Below are positions 1-10,281 of a stretch of DNA of 64,000 nucleotides, piece by piece. Below the pieces are notes generated by a model that worked only from the letters and a program-made list of their open reading frames with translations, did not search any database and was not told the DNA's origin. The position numbers and the translations under genes were made by a program. Source of the stretch: Channallabes apus (Eukaryota; Chordata; Actinopteri; Siluriformes; Clariidae); contig CM060109.1 in the NCBI GenBank assembly GCA_030522415.1, positions 23,721,301 to 23,785,300 on the forward strand, in the 5' to 3' direction. Within the stretch, counting starts at the first letter, position 1, and every line of letters starts with the position of its first letter.

Positions 1-345
1 CGGTAAGCTAGAATGTGAGATACAGCAACTAAGTTGTTGTAACCGTAAGCTCCCGTAAGTGGATATATACAGCAAGAGTGTTGTTATATTCGTAAGCTAA
101 GACTGTAATTTACAAGATACAGCAAACAGGTTGTTGTAAAAGTCAGAGATTTGCAAGATTCAGCAACTGGTGTCTGCAATCACAGTGGATTTACTCAAGA
201 CGACTGTATGAAGTGTTGATTCTTTGATGCTGACAAAATAAACTACAAGAGACAAAGAGATCGGACTTCTGTCGTGTGAGTGAAACTTTAAACCAAAGCT
301 ACGCGTCAAAACTGGTGAAATAATATGACCGCATCTACACCTAGA
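1..345 (+). repeat. Dispersed repeat, LTR-like 3' end (pair of 57,808-58,150)
   Basis: Nearly the whole stretch is repeated in the same orientation at 57,808-58,150, including the phrases TACAGCAACT, GTTGTTGTAA and GACAAAGAGATCGGACTTCT. An AATAAA signal lies at about 237-242, shortly before the end, which is the layout of an LTR R-U5 region or a retroelement 3' end. Similarity ends near ATATGACCGCATCTACACC in both copies. No TG...CA ends or internal genes could be confirmed, so the LTR label is tentative. The copy is cut by the window start. Confidence 0.55.
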
Positions 346-504
346 CTGGGACGTAACACCGTATTTAAGTGACCACTTTGATTTTCAAGCACAAGAAAGA
401 CAACAGCTTTATTATGCAAAGGTGTTCCTTCAGTTAAAAACAACTAGTTTGAGATTTATATCTGCTCATCTTTTTTGAACTACACTAGAATGCCTCATCC
501 CACC

Positions 505-690
505 CCCGCTGTTAAAAGAATAAAAAAGTAACTCTAACTTTTACTCTGAGTAAATTTTTTAATGAGCTACTTTTTACTTTTACTTGAGTAGATTTTTATA
601 ATGGTAACTTTACTTGTACTTAAGTAAAATTTCACTGAAGTAACAGTACTTGTACTTGAGTACAAAATTTTATTACTCTTTCCACCTCTG
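505..690. mobile_element. Non-autonomous hAT-type fragment
   Basis: The stretch is built from ACTTTTACTT, TTACTTGAGTA and TACTTGTACTTGAGTA blocks and ends in CTTTCCACCTCTG. On the other strand that end reads CAGAGGTGGAAAGAGTA, the terminal inverted repeat style of a very common fish hAT family (known from family knowledge). The other end is not clear, so it may be truncated. Confidence 0.5.
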
Positions 691-780
691 CGTTTGGTAA
701 TGGCATTAGGCTGTACTGATTATAATTTGAGATCCGACCTACTGTATCAACTTAAGCCACCTTCTTTTCACTTTTTTCAT

Positions 781-1155
781 TCATTCATTCATCTTCTATA
801 CCGCTTAATCCTGTGTTCAGGGTCGCGGGGGACCTGGAGCCTATCCCAGGAAACTTCGGGCACTAGGCGGGGTACACCCTGGGCAGGGTGCCAATCCATC
901 GCAGGGCACACACACATACACACACTCACACACCCAATCACACACTACGGGCAATTTAGGAACGCCAATTAGCCTAACCTGCATATCTTTTGGACTGTGG
1001 GAGGAAACCGGAATACCCGGAGGAAACCCACCAAGCACGGGGAGAACATGCAAACTCCATGCACACAGAGACGGGAATCGAGCCTGGCCGGGGAATCAAA
1101 CCCAGACCCTGGAGGTGCAAGGCGACAGTGCTAACCACTACACCACCGCGCCGCC
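781..1155 (-). mobile_element. tRNA-derived SINE, DANA/Mermaid-like
   Basis: Read on the minus strand, the element starts with a tRNA-like head containing an A-box-like GGTGTAGTGGTTAGCACTGT and a B-box-like region, then the conserved body (GGAGTTTGCATGTTCTCCCC, TTTCCTCC, CCACAGTCC) and a 3' part ending in the ATTCATTCATTC repeat. The same element recurs at least nine times in the window. The head here is degenerate (CAAACCCAGACC at the B box) and is not a tRNA gene. Confidence 0.8.
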
Positions 1156-1159
1156 TTCT

Positions 1160-1630
1160 TTTCACTTTTTCCGAGGTAAAAAGCGGTAAAAGATAGTTTT
1201 GTCAACATCATGCTGCTTTTACAACACGGTACGCGTATGCCACACTAGTTTGGACCCACAAGTGGCATGATGACGTAGCAACTGGCCATCCCAGACAATG
1301 CTGGCGTTTTTTTTTTTGAGGGGGGCCCTAGCGAACGTTTTGCCCAGGGGTCCATACAACCCACAATCTGTCGCTGATTATGGTTTTCAAAGACTGTAAG
1401 CCTGTTTAAGAATTTTCTTTTCTTTTATTATTATCAGAACTCATAGAGTGACGTTTAATTAGCCAATTTCATAATGTGACTAATGCATTAAAATTGGCAA
1501 TCACTTTTAATATTAAACAGGTGGCAAACAATTTGTAGCGATACAGCATTTTGTTGTGTTAAACTGAAGACGGCGTCGTCCGTGGAGCCGTGTCGTTCAT
1601 GTAAATTTTTCCTTTATACTAAACTTCAGC
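1160..1630. other. No recognisable feature
   Basis: I see no open reading frame of note, no inverted repeat and no match to other repeats in the window. A short T run lies at about 1,308. Confidence 0.5.
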
Positions 1631-1634
1631 CCTT

Positions 1635-3345
1635 TTCATATTCGCTCTTATCCAGAGCGACTTACAAAAAGTACTTTAAAGTTTCACTGGATACATACTT
1701 ACACTGGGTTAACTACATAGGTTAATAACTAAGTGCCATTAGTCCAACACAACTGGGAAGAGGGATTTTTTTGGGGGGTGGAGGGAGGGGGGGGTGTTAG
1801 TCCAAGTACTGGAGAAACAGATGCGCCTTGAGTCGTCATTTAAAGATAGTCAAAGTCTCTGCTGTACGGACATCTAGAGGAAGTTCATTCCACCACCTAG
1901 GTGCCAGAACAGAAAAGAGAATGGATGAATGCCGCCCTCGATCCCTGAGAGATGGTGGGATGAGGCGAGCAGTGCTGGAGGATCAGAGGGAATGTGGTGC
2001 AGTGCGTGGTGTGATTAGAGCAGAGAGGTAAGTGGGTGCTGGGGCATTTTTAGCTTTGTAGTCAAGCATCAGCGTTTTGAATTTGATGCGGGCAGCTACA
2101 GGAAACCAGTGCAGGGAGCGGAGGAGTGGGGTGGTGTGGGAGAACTTGGGGAGGTTAAAAACGAGACGTGCTGCTGCATTCTGGATCAGTTGCAGAGGAC
2201 GAATCGTGGACAGAGGCAGGCCTGCCAGGAGTGAGTTGCAGTAGTCCAGTCTTGAAATAACAAGGGAAGTGTTATTTCTGTGAAGAAATAAATGGGAGAA
2301 TTCTTCTGATATTATAAAGAACAAATCTACAAGAGCGAGTAAGGTTAGCGATGTGTGGGGAAAATGACAGATGATTGTCCACGGTTACCCCAAGATTACG
2401 GGCAGTGGCTGAAGGAGTGATTTGGTTGTTGTCCAGGGATATCACAAGGTCTTGACCTGGGGATGAGTCACAAGAGATGAACAACAGTTCAGTTTTACTC
2501 AGATTGAGCTTTAGCTGATGTGCAGCCATCCAGGATGAGATGCCAGACATTCTGAGATCCGGGTGGAAATCTGAGTGTCAGAGGGAGGAAAGGAGAGAGT
2601 ATGTTGGGTGTCATCTGCATAACAATGGTAAGAAAATCAATGCGATGATATGACTTTACCAAGAGACCGGGTATACAGGGAGAACAGAAGAGGACCAAGT
2701 ACTGAGCCCTGTGACTCTCTACCACCAGTAGAGAGTCTACGTGGGGCAGATGTAGATCCCCTCCATGTTACCTCATATGACCTATCTTCTAGGTAAGAAG
2801 CAAACCATTGCCACACTGTTCCGTAAATTTCAAGGCTTGTAATAATAGATAATAGAATCTTTTGGTTCACCGTGTCAAATGCAGCTGACAGGTCCAGGAG
2901 GATGAGAGCAGATCTAGCTGCATGGAGCTTCTCAGTGACTGACAGAAGGGCAGTCTCTGTGGAATGTGCCACTTTGAATCCAGATTGGTTGGGATCATTA
3001 AGGTTGTTCTGTGAGAGATAAAGAGACATTTGGTTATAAACAGTTCTTTCAAGAATTTTGGAAATAAAAGAGAGAAGTTATACCGGGCGATAGTTGTTAA
3101 CTTCTGATGGGTCCAGGCAGGGTTTCTTGAGGATGGGAATAACCCTTGCCTTCTTAAAAGCAGCAGGAACATGACCAGATGATATGGAATGGTTGATGAT
3201 GGTTGTGGTGAAGGGAAGGAGGTCTCGTGAGATTCCCTGGAGCATTGTGGAGGGGATTGGGTCTAATGAACAGGTGGTGGGGTTAGATGACGAGATGATC
3301 TGCTGAGATGTGCTAATCTGAGATATTTCCCTGAGGTCGCTATTA
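1635..3345 (-). mobile_element. 5'-truncated L2/CR1-clade LINE, decayed
   Basis: Minus-strand fragments in three frames spell out a non-LTR reverse transcriptase in order. At 3,080-3,345 is the N-terminal RT part with NNYRPV. At 2,640-3,030 are [18 protein letters not shown] and [12 protein letters not shown]. At 2,270-2,550 are the thumb-region motifs LKLNLSKTELLF and ARNLGVTVD. At 1,985-2,320 is the C-terminal [12 protein letters not shown] and IQNAAAR block. The 3' tail near 1,640 has the fish-LINE CCAGAGCGACTTAC phrase. The YADD-containing stretch falls in a damaged interval near 2,560-2,640. Frameshifts and stops make it non-functional. Sequence differs clearly from the L2 families at 36-42 kb and 47-52 kb, so this is a separate family. 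An A/T run at 3,344-3,360 marks the truncated upstream side. Confidence 0.8.
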
Positions 3346-3609
3346 AAAAAAAAAAAAAAAGGTTTTGCCTTCCAAAGCAACAGATTATGGAGCGTCTTGA
3401 CCTGCTCAGACCTGCGCGTGCCAGGCCAACGCGTCGTACTTACGCTCTACGTCCCGATGTCCAGCTGCTTGCTGCTTTTTGTTTAAAATATGTTTCATTG
3501 ATCATTAGCCATTATCCATAACTTTATGGGCTTTTCTTTTGATATGTTTTATTTTTATGAAATTTGATTTAGTTAAATGAGAAAATAACATTGGGAGTTT
3601 CAAACCCCT

Positions 3610-4000
3610 CATCCATTCATTTTTCTGAGTGATTGTAATGCTTTATACCCCTATCTCACCTACTGTATGCGGTTTGACTCGTTGTGAGATGCGGTGTTAT
3701 ACCCCTATTTCACCTACGCGGTTTCGCGCAGTGGCCGTAAGTCGGGTTCATCATGATTCACCCCACGTTTTTGGGCTGTGATTACGTTTCCTTCTTTCTG
3801 CGTGAAAATTTTCATCTTTCTCGCGGAAGCTTACAGAACTTCGCGGAACGTCAGCGGGCAATCGCGGCAGCTCACAGTGCTTAACATAGCATCTCACCAT
3901 GAGTCAAGCCGCACAGGTGAGATAGGATACCGTGATCCGCCCTCAAGTGATCGCCCGACGTTCCGCGAAGATCTGCAAGGTCCGCAAGCTTCAGCATGTT
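3610..4000. repeat. Fold-back (inverted repeat) element
   Basis: The arm at about 3,648-3,697 (CTATCTCACCT, GCGGTTTGACTCGTTGTGAG) is repeated in inverse orientation at about 3,886-3,932 (CTCACCATGAGTCAAGCCGC, AGGTGAGATAG). A second inner pair shares CGCGGAACGTC and GACGTTCCGCG at about 3,842 and 3,957. A direct repeat of ATACCCCTAT followed by TCACCTAC also occurs twice on the left side. This is the structure of a small non-autonomous DNA transposon, but I cannot name its family. Confidence 0.5.
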
Positions 4001-4910
4001 AAACTTGTTTAATTTTTTGTCGTATTCATTCCATAAGTGCGCTATACTGTATAACCCCAACAACTGACATGCTTCACATTGTTTCTGAAGCTGGCGAAGA
4101 GTGTTATCAGCTGTTTGTCCGTCAACTACAGTATGATTGTATACCCAGCTCGTTTCACCGTCACTACAGGTTACATGAAAATATTAGCGACAGTTTGGTG
4201 ATTTAATTTATATATCTGTCTATTATGGCATGCTATTGATAAGTTAACCCATGTCGAAATAAGCGCTATTAAAATAATTTAGTGCAATGTTTAATTTGCA
4301 TAGAAAGTGCTGTCTTTCTTAATGCTGTCATGCAAAAGGAGTCAAAAATCGATTCCTGAGTAATCGATGTCAGCTAATTCAGGACCTTCACTGTAGACAC
4401 CGCTTTGTAACGTCGGACGTAAGAGGCAGCGACTTAAGAAGACTCCTAAGGGACAGTTCGAGAAATACACTTAGAAAAGTTATCACTTTACGTAAGATAT
4501 ATCTTAAGAGTCTTCTTCGCGCGAATAGTGTGCGTTATCGAGAAACCGGCCCCTGCTCTAGGCAGCAGTCAAGTACATTTCCAGCACTTCTTAAGGCAAT
4601 TTACATGCGATTATTAAAAGTCAAATTTTCATTTTGTTTGCGCCTCATTTCTACTAAAGCCTGACAAGACAGAAAAAAATTTGCACCAGCTACCACATTT
4701 GTCAGGAACAGAAAAAACAGGCACAAGCTTTGTAATGTTTGTACGAAACTCAAAAGAAAATTATGGAAATGTATATGAAATGTGAAAAATGTGTATGAAT
4801 CAAAATGATCATATTGTTCCTTAAATTTTGATTCATGCGCATTTATTCACAAATGTGAAAAAATGCTTATGAATGATGTCATGCACACTCGCTCCATGAC
4901 CGGCACTAGG
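4001..4910. other. Mostly featureless; short inverted repeat at 4,425-4,525
   Basis: No gene is visible. AAGAAGACTC near 4,436 and GAGTCTTCTT near 4,509 form an inverted pair around an A/T-rich centre, followed by GAGAAACCGGCCCC, which resembles the end of a fish MITE. The rest is A/T-rich sequence without repeats that I can recognise. Confidence 0.35.
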
Positions 4911-4914
4911 ACCC

Positions 4915-5459
4915 GGAAGTAGTAGGGTCACGACACAAGAAGCATAAAAGGAGACAAAATGGCGCATCACATTGCTCAGTCATTGAGTTCGCCCATGCTG
5001 GTTCCGACGCAGCTCTTTCTACTTGTGAGTACGCACCTTTTTTGTGTTTCTCTTCCTGATGAGTGTGTGTTGTTAGAATGCGGGTTTACTTGTTCAAACG
5101 CTTGCTCTCGTACAGAGAGAATTCTAATAATAATATGCATGGTTATCCTGCCAACTCGCGCTATTTCCGCATTTGGGTTTACCGTCCACGCTACACTGGC
5201 TAACTGCTTCACCTCTGGCTAGTTTGTAAAATAATGACTGAGCCTACATCTGCAGTAAATACCAGCGGATTATGCTTACCTCTGCGATGTGGTGAACAAG
5301 CATGCCGAGTTGATCCAGCAGCTTACCGGCGAGGTCGCGGCTCTTAGCGGCAACGTCCAAGACGTCGCGGCCTTGTGCGGTGGCTGCTGCACCGCAACCC
5401 TCCCCTGATGTTTACCTTGCACTTCCAGATAAATGGGATGGCACAGATTGGAAGTGTAG
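4915..5459 (+). mobile_element. 5' part of Ty3/gypsy element with start of gag
   Basis: A promoter-like AAGCATAAAAGG precedes a leader (4,958 onward). From about 5,234 a decayed gag begins. One frame reads DVVNKHAELIQQLTGEVAAL, a typical N-terminal coiled-coil of sushi-type gypsy Gag, and a second frame reads LPDKWDGTDWK, the start of the conserved Gag core. The reading frame stops abruptly where an LTR (TGTGGCGG) is inserted at 5,460 and resumes at 10,282. This Gag therefore belongs with the gag-pol remnant at 10,282-12,575. At least one frameshift separates the two visible pieces. No 5' LTR could be delimited. Confidence 0.6.
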
Positions 5460-5845
5460 TGTGGCGGTGTGGTGTGGTGTAACTCTTTATATTGGGAAAT
5501 AAAATTTCCCTTAACCAACCTTAAAAGACTGAATTACCGATTACGCCACCCAGGATAGGTTACCCGGGGAAAGACTAAGACAGACAGGTTCGAATCTCTC
5601 AGTGAGAACACAGGGACATGGATACAAAAATACAGATCTTTACTCATACAGGAAATTTCCAGATCAAGCAATATCAAGATGACACTTAAAACAGATCATT
5701 AAAACATCAACAAAAAGAAACAAAAGAAGAGAAATTGGAGCTCGGAGCTTAACCATAGAGAGGCAGGCTAGGTAAAGGACTACGCTCCTGCCCGGCAATA
5801 AATAATCACGCATGCACCAAACCTCTCACACTAGTGAAAATGTAG
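5460..5845 (-). mobile_element. LTR fragment (outer half) inserted in gypsy gag
   Basis: The stretch starts TGTGGCGGTG and matches the solo LTR at 25,843-26,783 through CCCTTAACCAACCT, GGAAATTTCCAGA and GAGAGGCAGGCTAGGTA. Similarity is lost near 5,845 and resumes at 10,125-10,281, which ends CTCTCACCACA. The flanking bases GTAG (5,456-5,459) and GTAC (10,282-10,285) look like a slightly mutated target-site duplication. The element is therefore one LTR split by later insertions. Confidence 0.65.
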
Positions 5846-6445
5846 TACCACTTAACACTTTGTAAACATAAGCATGCCACACTACAAGCAGCTAGCCTGC
5901 CTTCTCCCCATTCCCAGCTCCTAAAAGAAAAGAAAACAAGTAAACAAACAAGAATAATTATTAATTACAGAAATTGTCATTAAAAGGAAAAAAAGGAAAA
6001 TGCAGCTGCCAAGCACCGTCCAAACTTGGAGGACAGAAATTAAATCCGCCAGCCGAAAGTTTGCATTAGAGCACTGGCCGACAACACTAAGCAAGCAGCA
6101 CAAACAAAATATATAAACACGCCAGCCCAAGGCAGCAGGACAAGCGAAGCAAAGAGCAGCTGGAAAAGGCAAGGCAGGGAAAAACAAAAATAAAAATTAA
6201 CCATCACAAGGACAAAAAATGAAACTAAAACAAACAGAAGCAATAAAACTCTAAGCTGGAACAAACAGTTCACTGAAGCAAGACAATTCGCTGGAGCAAA
6301 AATCGACTGGAACAAAAACAGTGGAGCAAAAACAGCAGTGCTGAAGCTATGAGCAACGCAAAGCCAGGTGGGAAGAGCACTTTCGCCAGCCGATCAATTT
6401 ACCTAAAATGTAAGAGAACATTAAGCAAAAGATACAGCACATACC
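5846..6445. other. Repeat-derived sequence of uncertain type
   Basis: The first part (ACTAGTGAAAATGTAGTACCAC, then CAAGCAGCTAGCCTGCCTTCTC) is shared with 23,085-23,165 and 44,845-44,920, so it is a dispersed repeat. The part at 6,240-6,340 has imperfect copies of CTGGAGCAAAAA. No supported gene is present. Confidence 0.4.
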
Positions 6446-6449
6446 TGTG

Positions 6450-7115
6450 TGGCGGGCGCTAAGAGAATTTATTGCACCTACCGCCCGATGCAGACCACAT
6501 CTACTGTATCTGGCAGCCAATCCTTCAGCAGAAGGATGCCACATTGATGATAAGCTTATGTGATGCAATCTCAAGCATATTTTGCTGTGGCTGTGGCACT
6601 GCGATGAAAGAAAGCCATGACTTTTCTTACGCGACCAAGCAATAGACTGACGCAAGGCACATTCAAACCTGCTTGCGATGCAAGATTCAATATGTGTGCG
6701 AAACACTTAATATGCGGCAACTACCCGGCTTCTCTCACTGCCACCTCCATGTTGCGTTTGCTGTCAGTAACAACTGCAGTGCTATGAGGAGACCTATCAA
6801 GCTCCCACTCTTGTACAGCCGATTTTAAAACTTCGGCTACATTAAACCCAGTCTGCGACTCAAAAAGCGGGCAAGTCTAGAGCACGAAACTTTTCATTTC
6901 CCATTCTTAATAACATGCGCCGTGATTATAGCTCTGACATGCCCGCGAAGTCCACCCGTCTGTTGTAACTGTCGCATTCTCTGCTTTTTTCTGTCATTTT
7001 TTTTACCGTCGTCCTCTCACGTGACTGGAAAACCAAAATGCTGCCAGACGATGGACTTATAAGAAGACAGGGCACCTTCAATTTCACTTTCAGCCGAACT
7101 CATTTTGCCCTACTA
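6450..7115 (-). pseudogene. Decayed hAT transposase (BED zinc-finger type)
   Basis: On the minus strand, reading from 7,110 downward, shifting frames give the hAT transposase hallmarks in the right order. First is a BED-like start (SSYKSIVWQHFGFPV), then a short block ending TGFNVAEV-like, then TDSKRNMEVAVREAG near 6,730, and CFAHILNLASQAGL with LLGRVRKVMAFFHRS near 6,600-6,690. Several in-frame stops and frameshifts are present. The C-terminal dimerisation (hATC) region is not visible. In the family this enzyme moves hAT elements by cut-and-paste; here it is dead. A candidate terminal end is TTGTTACATCCCTAAT near 9,895-9,910, but the other end was not found. Confidence 0.65.
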
Positions 7116-7119
7116 ATGT

Positions 7120-7655
7120 TCAAGCGATTTCTGTTACTGCGATGAAAACACACGTGACGCTGTTGCAGAGTACAGTAGGTCTCGTCGGCAGCTCAACCAA
7201 TAGGATTAAACTGCCGTCATATCGTAAATGTATTGCCAACACTCTACGATACATATCGTAACATTTTTGCATCGTGAAATATCGTACTCAGGAATTAAAG
7301 TTCTCCGTCGGTACGACGGATTTCCGTCAATCACACTGTTCCGCCTGTCCTTAATGTTTAAAATTCACTTTTCATAATTTTAATGCTGCGTATATATATA
7401 GTCTTACATGGGTCTTAAATTAAGGAAAGACAGTGTATTCAGCCTGCTGAGGAGGATGTGATCAAAGCCTGGAGTGGAGCGAATGCACGTTCCTCTCTCC
7501 ACTCTAAGCGTTTTGTTATCACTCCGGTATGAATCCACTCCGGGTTTTGGTTTAGGTTTGAAGAACTGCATGTCAGGCTGAGGTATAACTATATTTAAGA
7601 TAGCATGGACACACTTAATGCAGGAAGGCTCCGATGTTTCGGAGATTGATAAAAG
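7120..7655. other. No confident feature
   Basis: The stretch contains TATCGTAA/ATCGTACT runs at 7,215-7,290 that resemble the sub-terminal repeats of hAT elements, and an unassigned minus-strand open frame of about 120 codons (7,404-7,769) with no motif that I recognise. Confidence 0.35.
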
Positions 7656-7659
7656 TGTA

Positions 7660-8065
7660 AAATAAATAAATAAATGGAGATGGGCTTGGCTTAGCGAAAT
7701 TGGGGAGAATGGCAAGCCTTTTAGTTCGTGGACTAAAAAAATCAAACATCCAGGTACGTGTCTCTGCACAGTATGCCACAGGAAACTTCAATATGGCAAT
7801 AATGGCAAAAAAAAGTGCGAGTTCGCCATCAGTCAGCAGCTAGTCACAATGCTGCCGTTCGTGCTCTAACAGTACACATGCTCCCTGTCTGGTGCGACAA
7901 GAACCACAACGGAGATTCACGCATCTGTGGCCGACCGTGTGCGCGATGTAAAAGTGCGCGTATGTTCTTTCATAGCGGAGCATGACCTGTCGGTCACAGT
8001 CTCACAACCACTAGTTAATTTAATGCAATCAGTTGTCAAAGACAAGAGTGCACTTTCAAGATTGT
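7660..8065 (+). pseudogene. Fragment of zinc-finger/transposase-derived protein (KIAA1586/ZMYM-like region)
   Basis: In the plus strand a Trp-rich start near 7,680 (RWAWLSEIGENGKP) is followed by a CxxC pair (CTVCHRKLQYG), and after a frameshift by ADRVRDVKVRVCSFIAEHDL and VTVSQPLVNLMQSV. The FIAEHDL...PLVNLMQSV pattern is characteristic of a domesticated-transposase family annotated in fish as KIAA1586- or ZMYM-like. It ends where a MITE begins at 8,071. No start, no full domain and frame breaks: a fragment. Family assignment is from memory of the motif. Confidence 0.45.
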
Positions 8066-8070
8066 CTATA

Positions 8071-8895
8071 GGCTACGTTTACACTGCCAGGTCTCGATGC
8101 TTAATTCGGATTTGTTGCCTATATCTGATATTTTTGACGGCCTTTTACATGTTCTTTTAACTATGACTCATATCCGATTCACGTGTTTACACTCGCCATA
8201 CCATCTGAAATATCGCGCATACTTAAAGGGAGGTTCTTACGCTACACACTAGCCAAGAAAGATGAAGGTGAAATATACTTAACACTCTGCTATATATATG
8301 CAAACTTCACGAACCGTCACCATGGTTTTAAAACGGAGGAGGAGGGGAAAAAACTGCATAATTGCAGCCTGCACATATGCTTAATTCATCAAATACTGAT
8401 TTAATGGGGGGGTGGCGTTGTTCTTTTCCTTTTCCATGTCACCTGCGATGTTGTAATTCCACACGCGCTTCCACCGGAGAATAACATTATTATATTACTA
8501 TATTATTATATACGTTATTCTCCGGTGGAAGCGCGTGTTGAATTACAACATCGCAGGTGACATGGAAAAGGAAAAGAACACCACCCCCCCTGTGTTAATG
8601 CTTATTTGGGCTAAATAACATTAAATCAGTATTTGATGAATAAAGCATATGTGCAGGCTGCAATTATGCCGTTTTTTTCTCCTCCGTTTTAAAACCATGG
8701 TGCGCGAACTTTGCATATATAGCAGAGATAGCGTTAAGCATATTTCACCTTCATCTTTCTTGGCTGTTGTGCAGCGCAAGAACCCCCCTTTAAGTATGCG
8801 CGATGTTTCAGATGGTATGGCGAGTGTAAACACGTGAATCGGATATGAGTCATAGTGGAAATAACGTGTAAACAGACGGTCAAAAATATCAGATA
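8071..8895. repeat. Large imperfect palindrome of MITE halves
   Basis: The left arm begins GGCTACGTTTACACTGCCAG at 8,071 and runs to 8,485. The right arm (8,514-8,888) is its reverse complement with small differences. The loop, 8,486-8,513, is A/T-rich, and the stem at the loop is CCACCGGAGAATAAC with GTTATTCTCCGGTGG. The arms together hold about 370 paired bases. It adjoins a complete direct copy of the same element at 8,896-9,606. Confidence 0.85.
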
Positions 8896-9606
8896 GGCTA
8901 CGTTTACACTGCCAGGTCTCGATGCTTAATTCCGATTTGTTGCCTATATCTGATATTTTTGACACGTTCTTTCCACTATGACTCATATCCGATTCACGTG
9001 TTTACACTTGCCATACCATCTGAAACATCGCGCATACTTAAAGGGAGGTTCTTGCGCTACACACTGGCCAAGAAAGATGAAGGTGAAATATGCTTAACAC
9101 TATCTCTGCTATATATGCAAAGTTTGCGCACCATGGTTTTAAAATGGAGGAGGAGAGAAAAAAACAGCATAATTGCAGCCTGCACATATGCTTTATTCAT
9201 CAAATACTGATTTAATGTTATTTAGCCCAAATAAGCATTAACACAATGCGTGTGTGTGTGTCTTTTCCTCTTCCATGTCACCTGCGATGTTATCATTCCA
9301 CACGCGCTTCCACCGGAGAATAACATTACGTCATTAAACCGCGAAGAAGTCGCAGTTTTAATGACGTACAGAACACAATGCCTCAGGAAATCCGATCTGT
9401 CTGTTTACACGACAATCACATTAGCACATATCTGATTTATATCCGATTTATTTCCACATATGAAGGAGGCCTGAAACTGATCTCGAAATATCGGAATTCA
9501 TGCGTTTTTTTCCTGTTTACACGGACATAGAACATATCCGATATGTGTCACATATGAGCAAAAAATCGGAATTGGGTCACATTTACCTGGCAGTGTAAAC
9601 GTAGCC
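8896..9606. mobile_element. Complete 711-bp non-autonomous DNA transposon (MITE)
   Basis: The left end GGCTACGTTTACACTGCCAG and the right end CTGGCAGTGTAAACGTAGCC are exact 20-base inverted repeats. The interior shares blocks with the adjacent palindrome (ATGACTCATATCCGATTCAC, CACCTGCGATGTT, CCACCGGAGAATAACATTA). No transposase is encoded. A further partial left end (GGCTACGTTTACACTG) lies at 9,660. The superfamily cannot be fixed because the target-site duplication is unclear. Confidence 0.8.
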
Positions 9607-9674
9607 GCTTACTGGAAATCCGAATTGTCATCTAAGCTGAAAACGAAGATGCTTTCTTTGGCTACGTTTACACT

Positions 9675-10120
9675 GTGGTATATGGTTGATTATTTGTCAA
9701 GGTATATTTTCTTTCAAAGATTACAAATAGCTTTTAAAATATGTAAACTGGCAATATTAAAGCAGTTTAATCTCCCCTAATGCTATTGGTCTCGACTATT
9801 TAAATAAAGTGTTTGTTAAAGTAATATGGCTTGGCCTGAAAAAAGTTCAGTCAGAAGATTTTTTTTCACTTTAATCCCTGCGTACTGCGATATATTGTTA
9901 CATCCCTAATACCAATTAAACAGTAGCATTCGTCTCCTGTGATACACGAGCACGAAGCACGCAGCTCTTTAAAGAGGGTAAGTACATACGGACGCCAATG
10001 AGCTGCTCATCCATTCCCTCGGATCCCATAAACATCCTAAAACTTGCCAGCTTCCCAAAGAAGATCGCGATTAGTTAAATAATGATATTTAGGTGTACAA
10101 GTAACCAAAGTACAGCATAC
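9675..10120. other. No gene; hAT-like end near 9,895-9,910
   Basis: A/T-rich sequence. TGCGATATATTGTTACATCCCT resembles a hAT terminal repeat in inverse orientation and may be the far end of the element whose transposase remnant lies at 6,450-7,115. The remainder has no feature that I can support. Confidence 0.35.
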
Positions 10121-10124
10121 CAAA

Positions 10125-10281
10125 CATACCTCTCGCACACGGCAACAAACTTCCGAAAATTAGCGCCACACCTGGCTGTTTTCACAGTGCCCTTTTTTAC
10201 TCTCCTAAATTACAACCAATGATTAATATCAGGTGCAAAACCGGAACTCTGGAGGGAACTGCAAAACTCCCTCTCACCACA
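10125..10281 (-). mobile_element. LTR fragment (inner half), continuation of 5,460-5,845
   Basis: It matches the solo LTR at 26,610-26,783 (CCTCTCGCACACGGCAACA, TTAGCGCCACACCTGGCTGT, CTCTCACCACA). It completes the LTR begun at 5,460. The TATA region of the minus-strand promoter (TATAAAAGG in the 26.7-kb copy) is mutated here to a T run. The gag sequence resumes directly after CACCACA. Confidence 0.65.

Noticed and set aside
990..1196. Open frames rich in RKPEYPEETHQARGEHANSMH, recurring at many places
   Set aside because: They are translations of the SINE body (also at 21,842, 26,046, 46,641 and 42,595), not proteins.
4959..5222. 87-codon open frame with a Cys-rich, signal-like start
   Set aside because: It lies in the leader of a gypsy element, has no family motif, and a GTGAGT donor-like site early in it makes a continuous reading doubtful.
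6347..6706. 119-codon minus-strand open frame
   Set aside because: Another frame of the same stretch gives recognisable hAT transposase motifs; this one does not.
7404..7769. 121-codon minus-strand open frame
   Set aside because: No motif, and overlapped on the plus strand by the zinc-finger-like fragment.
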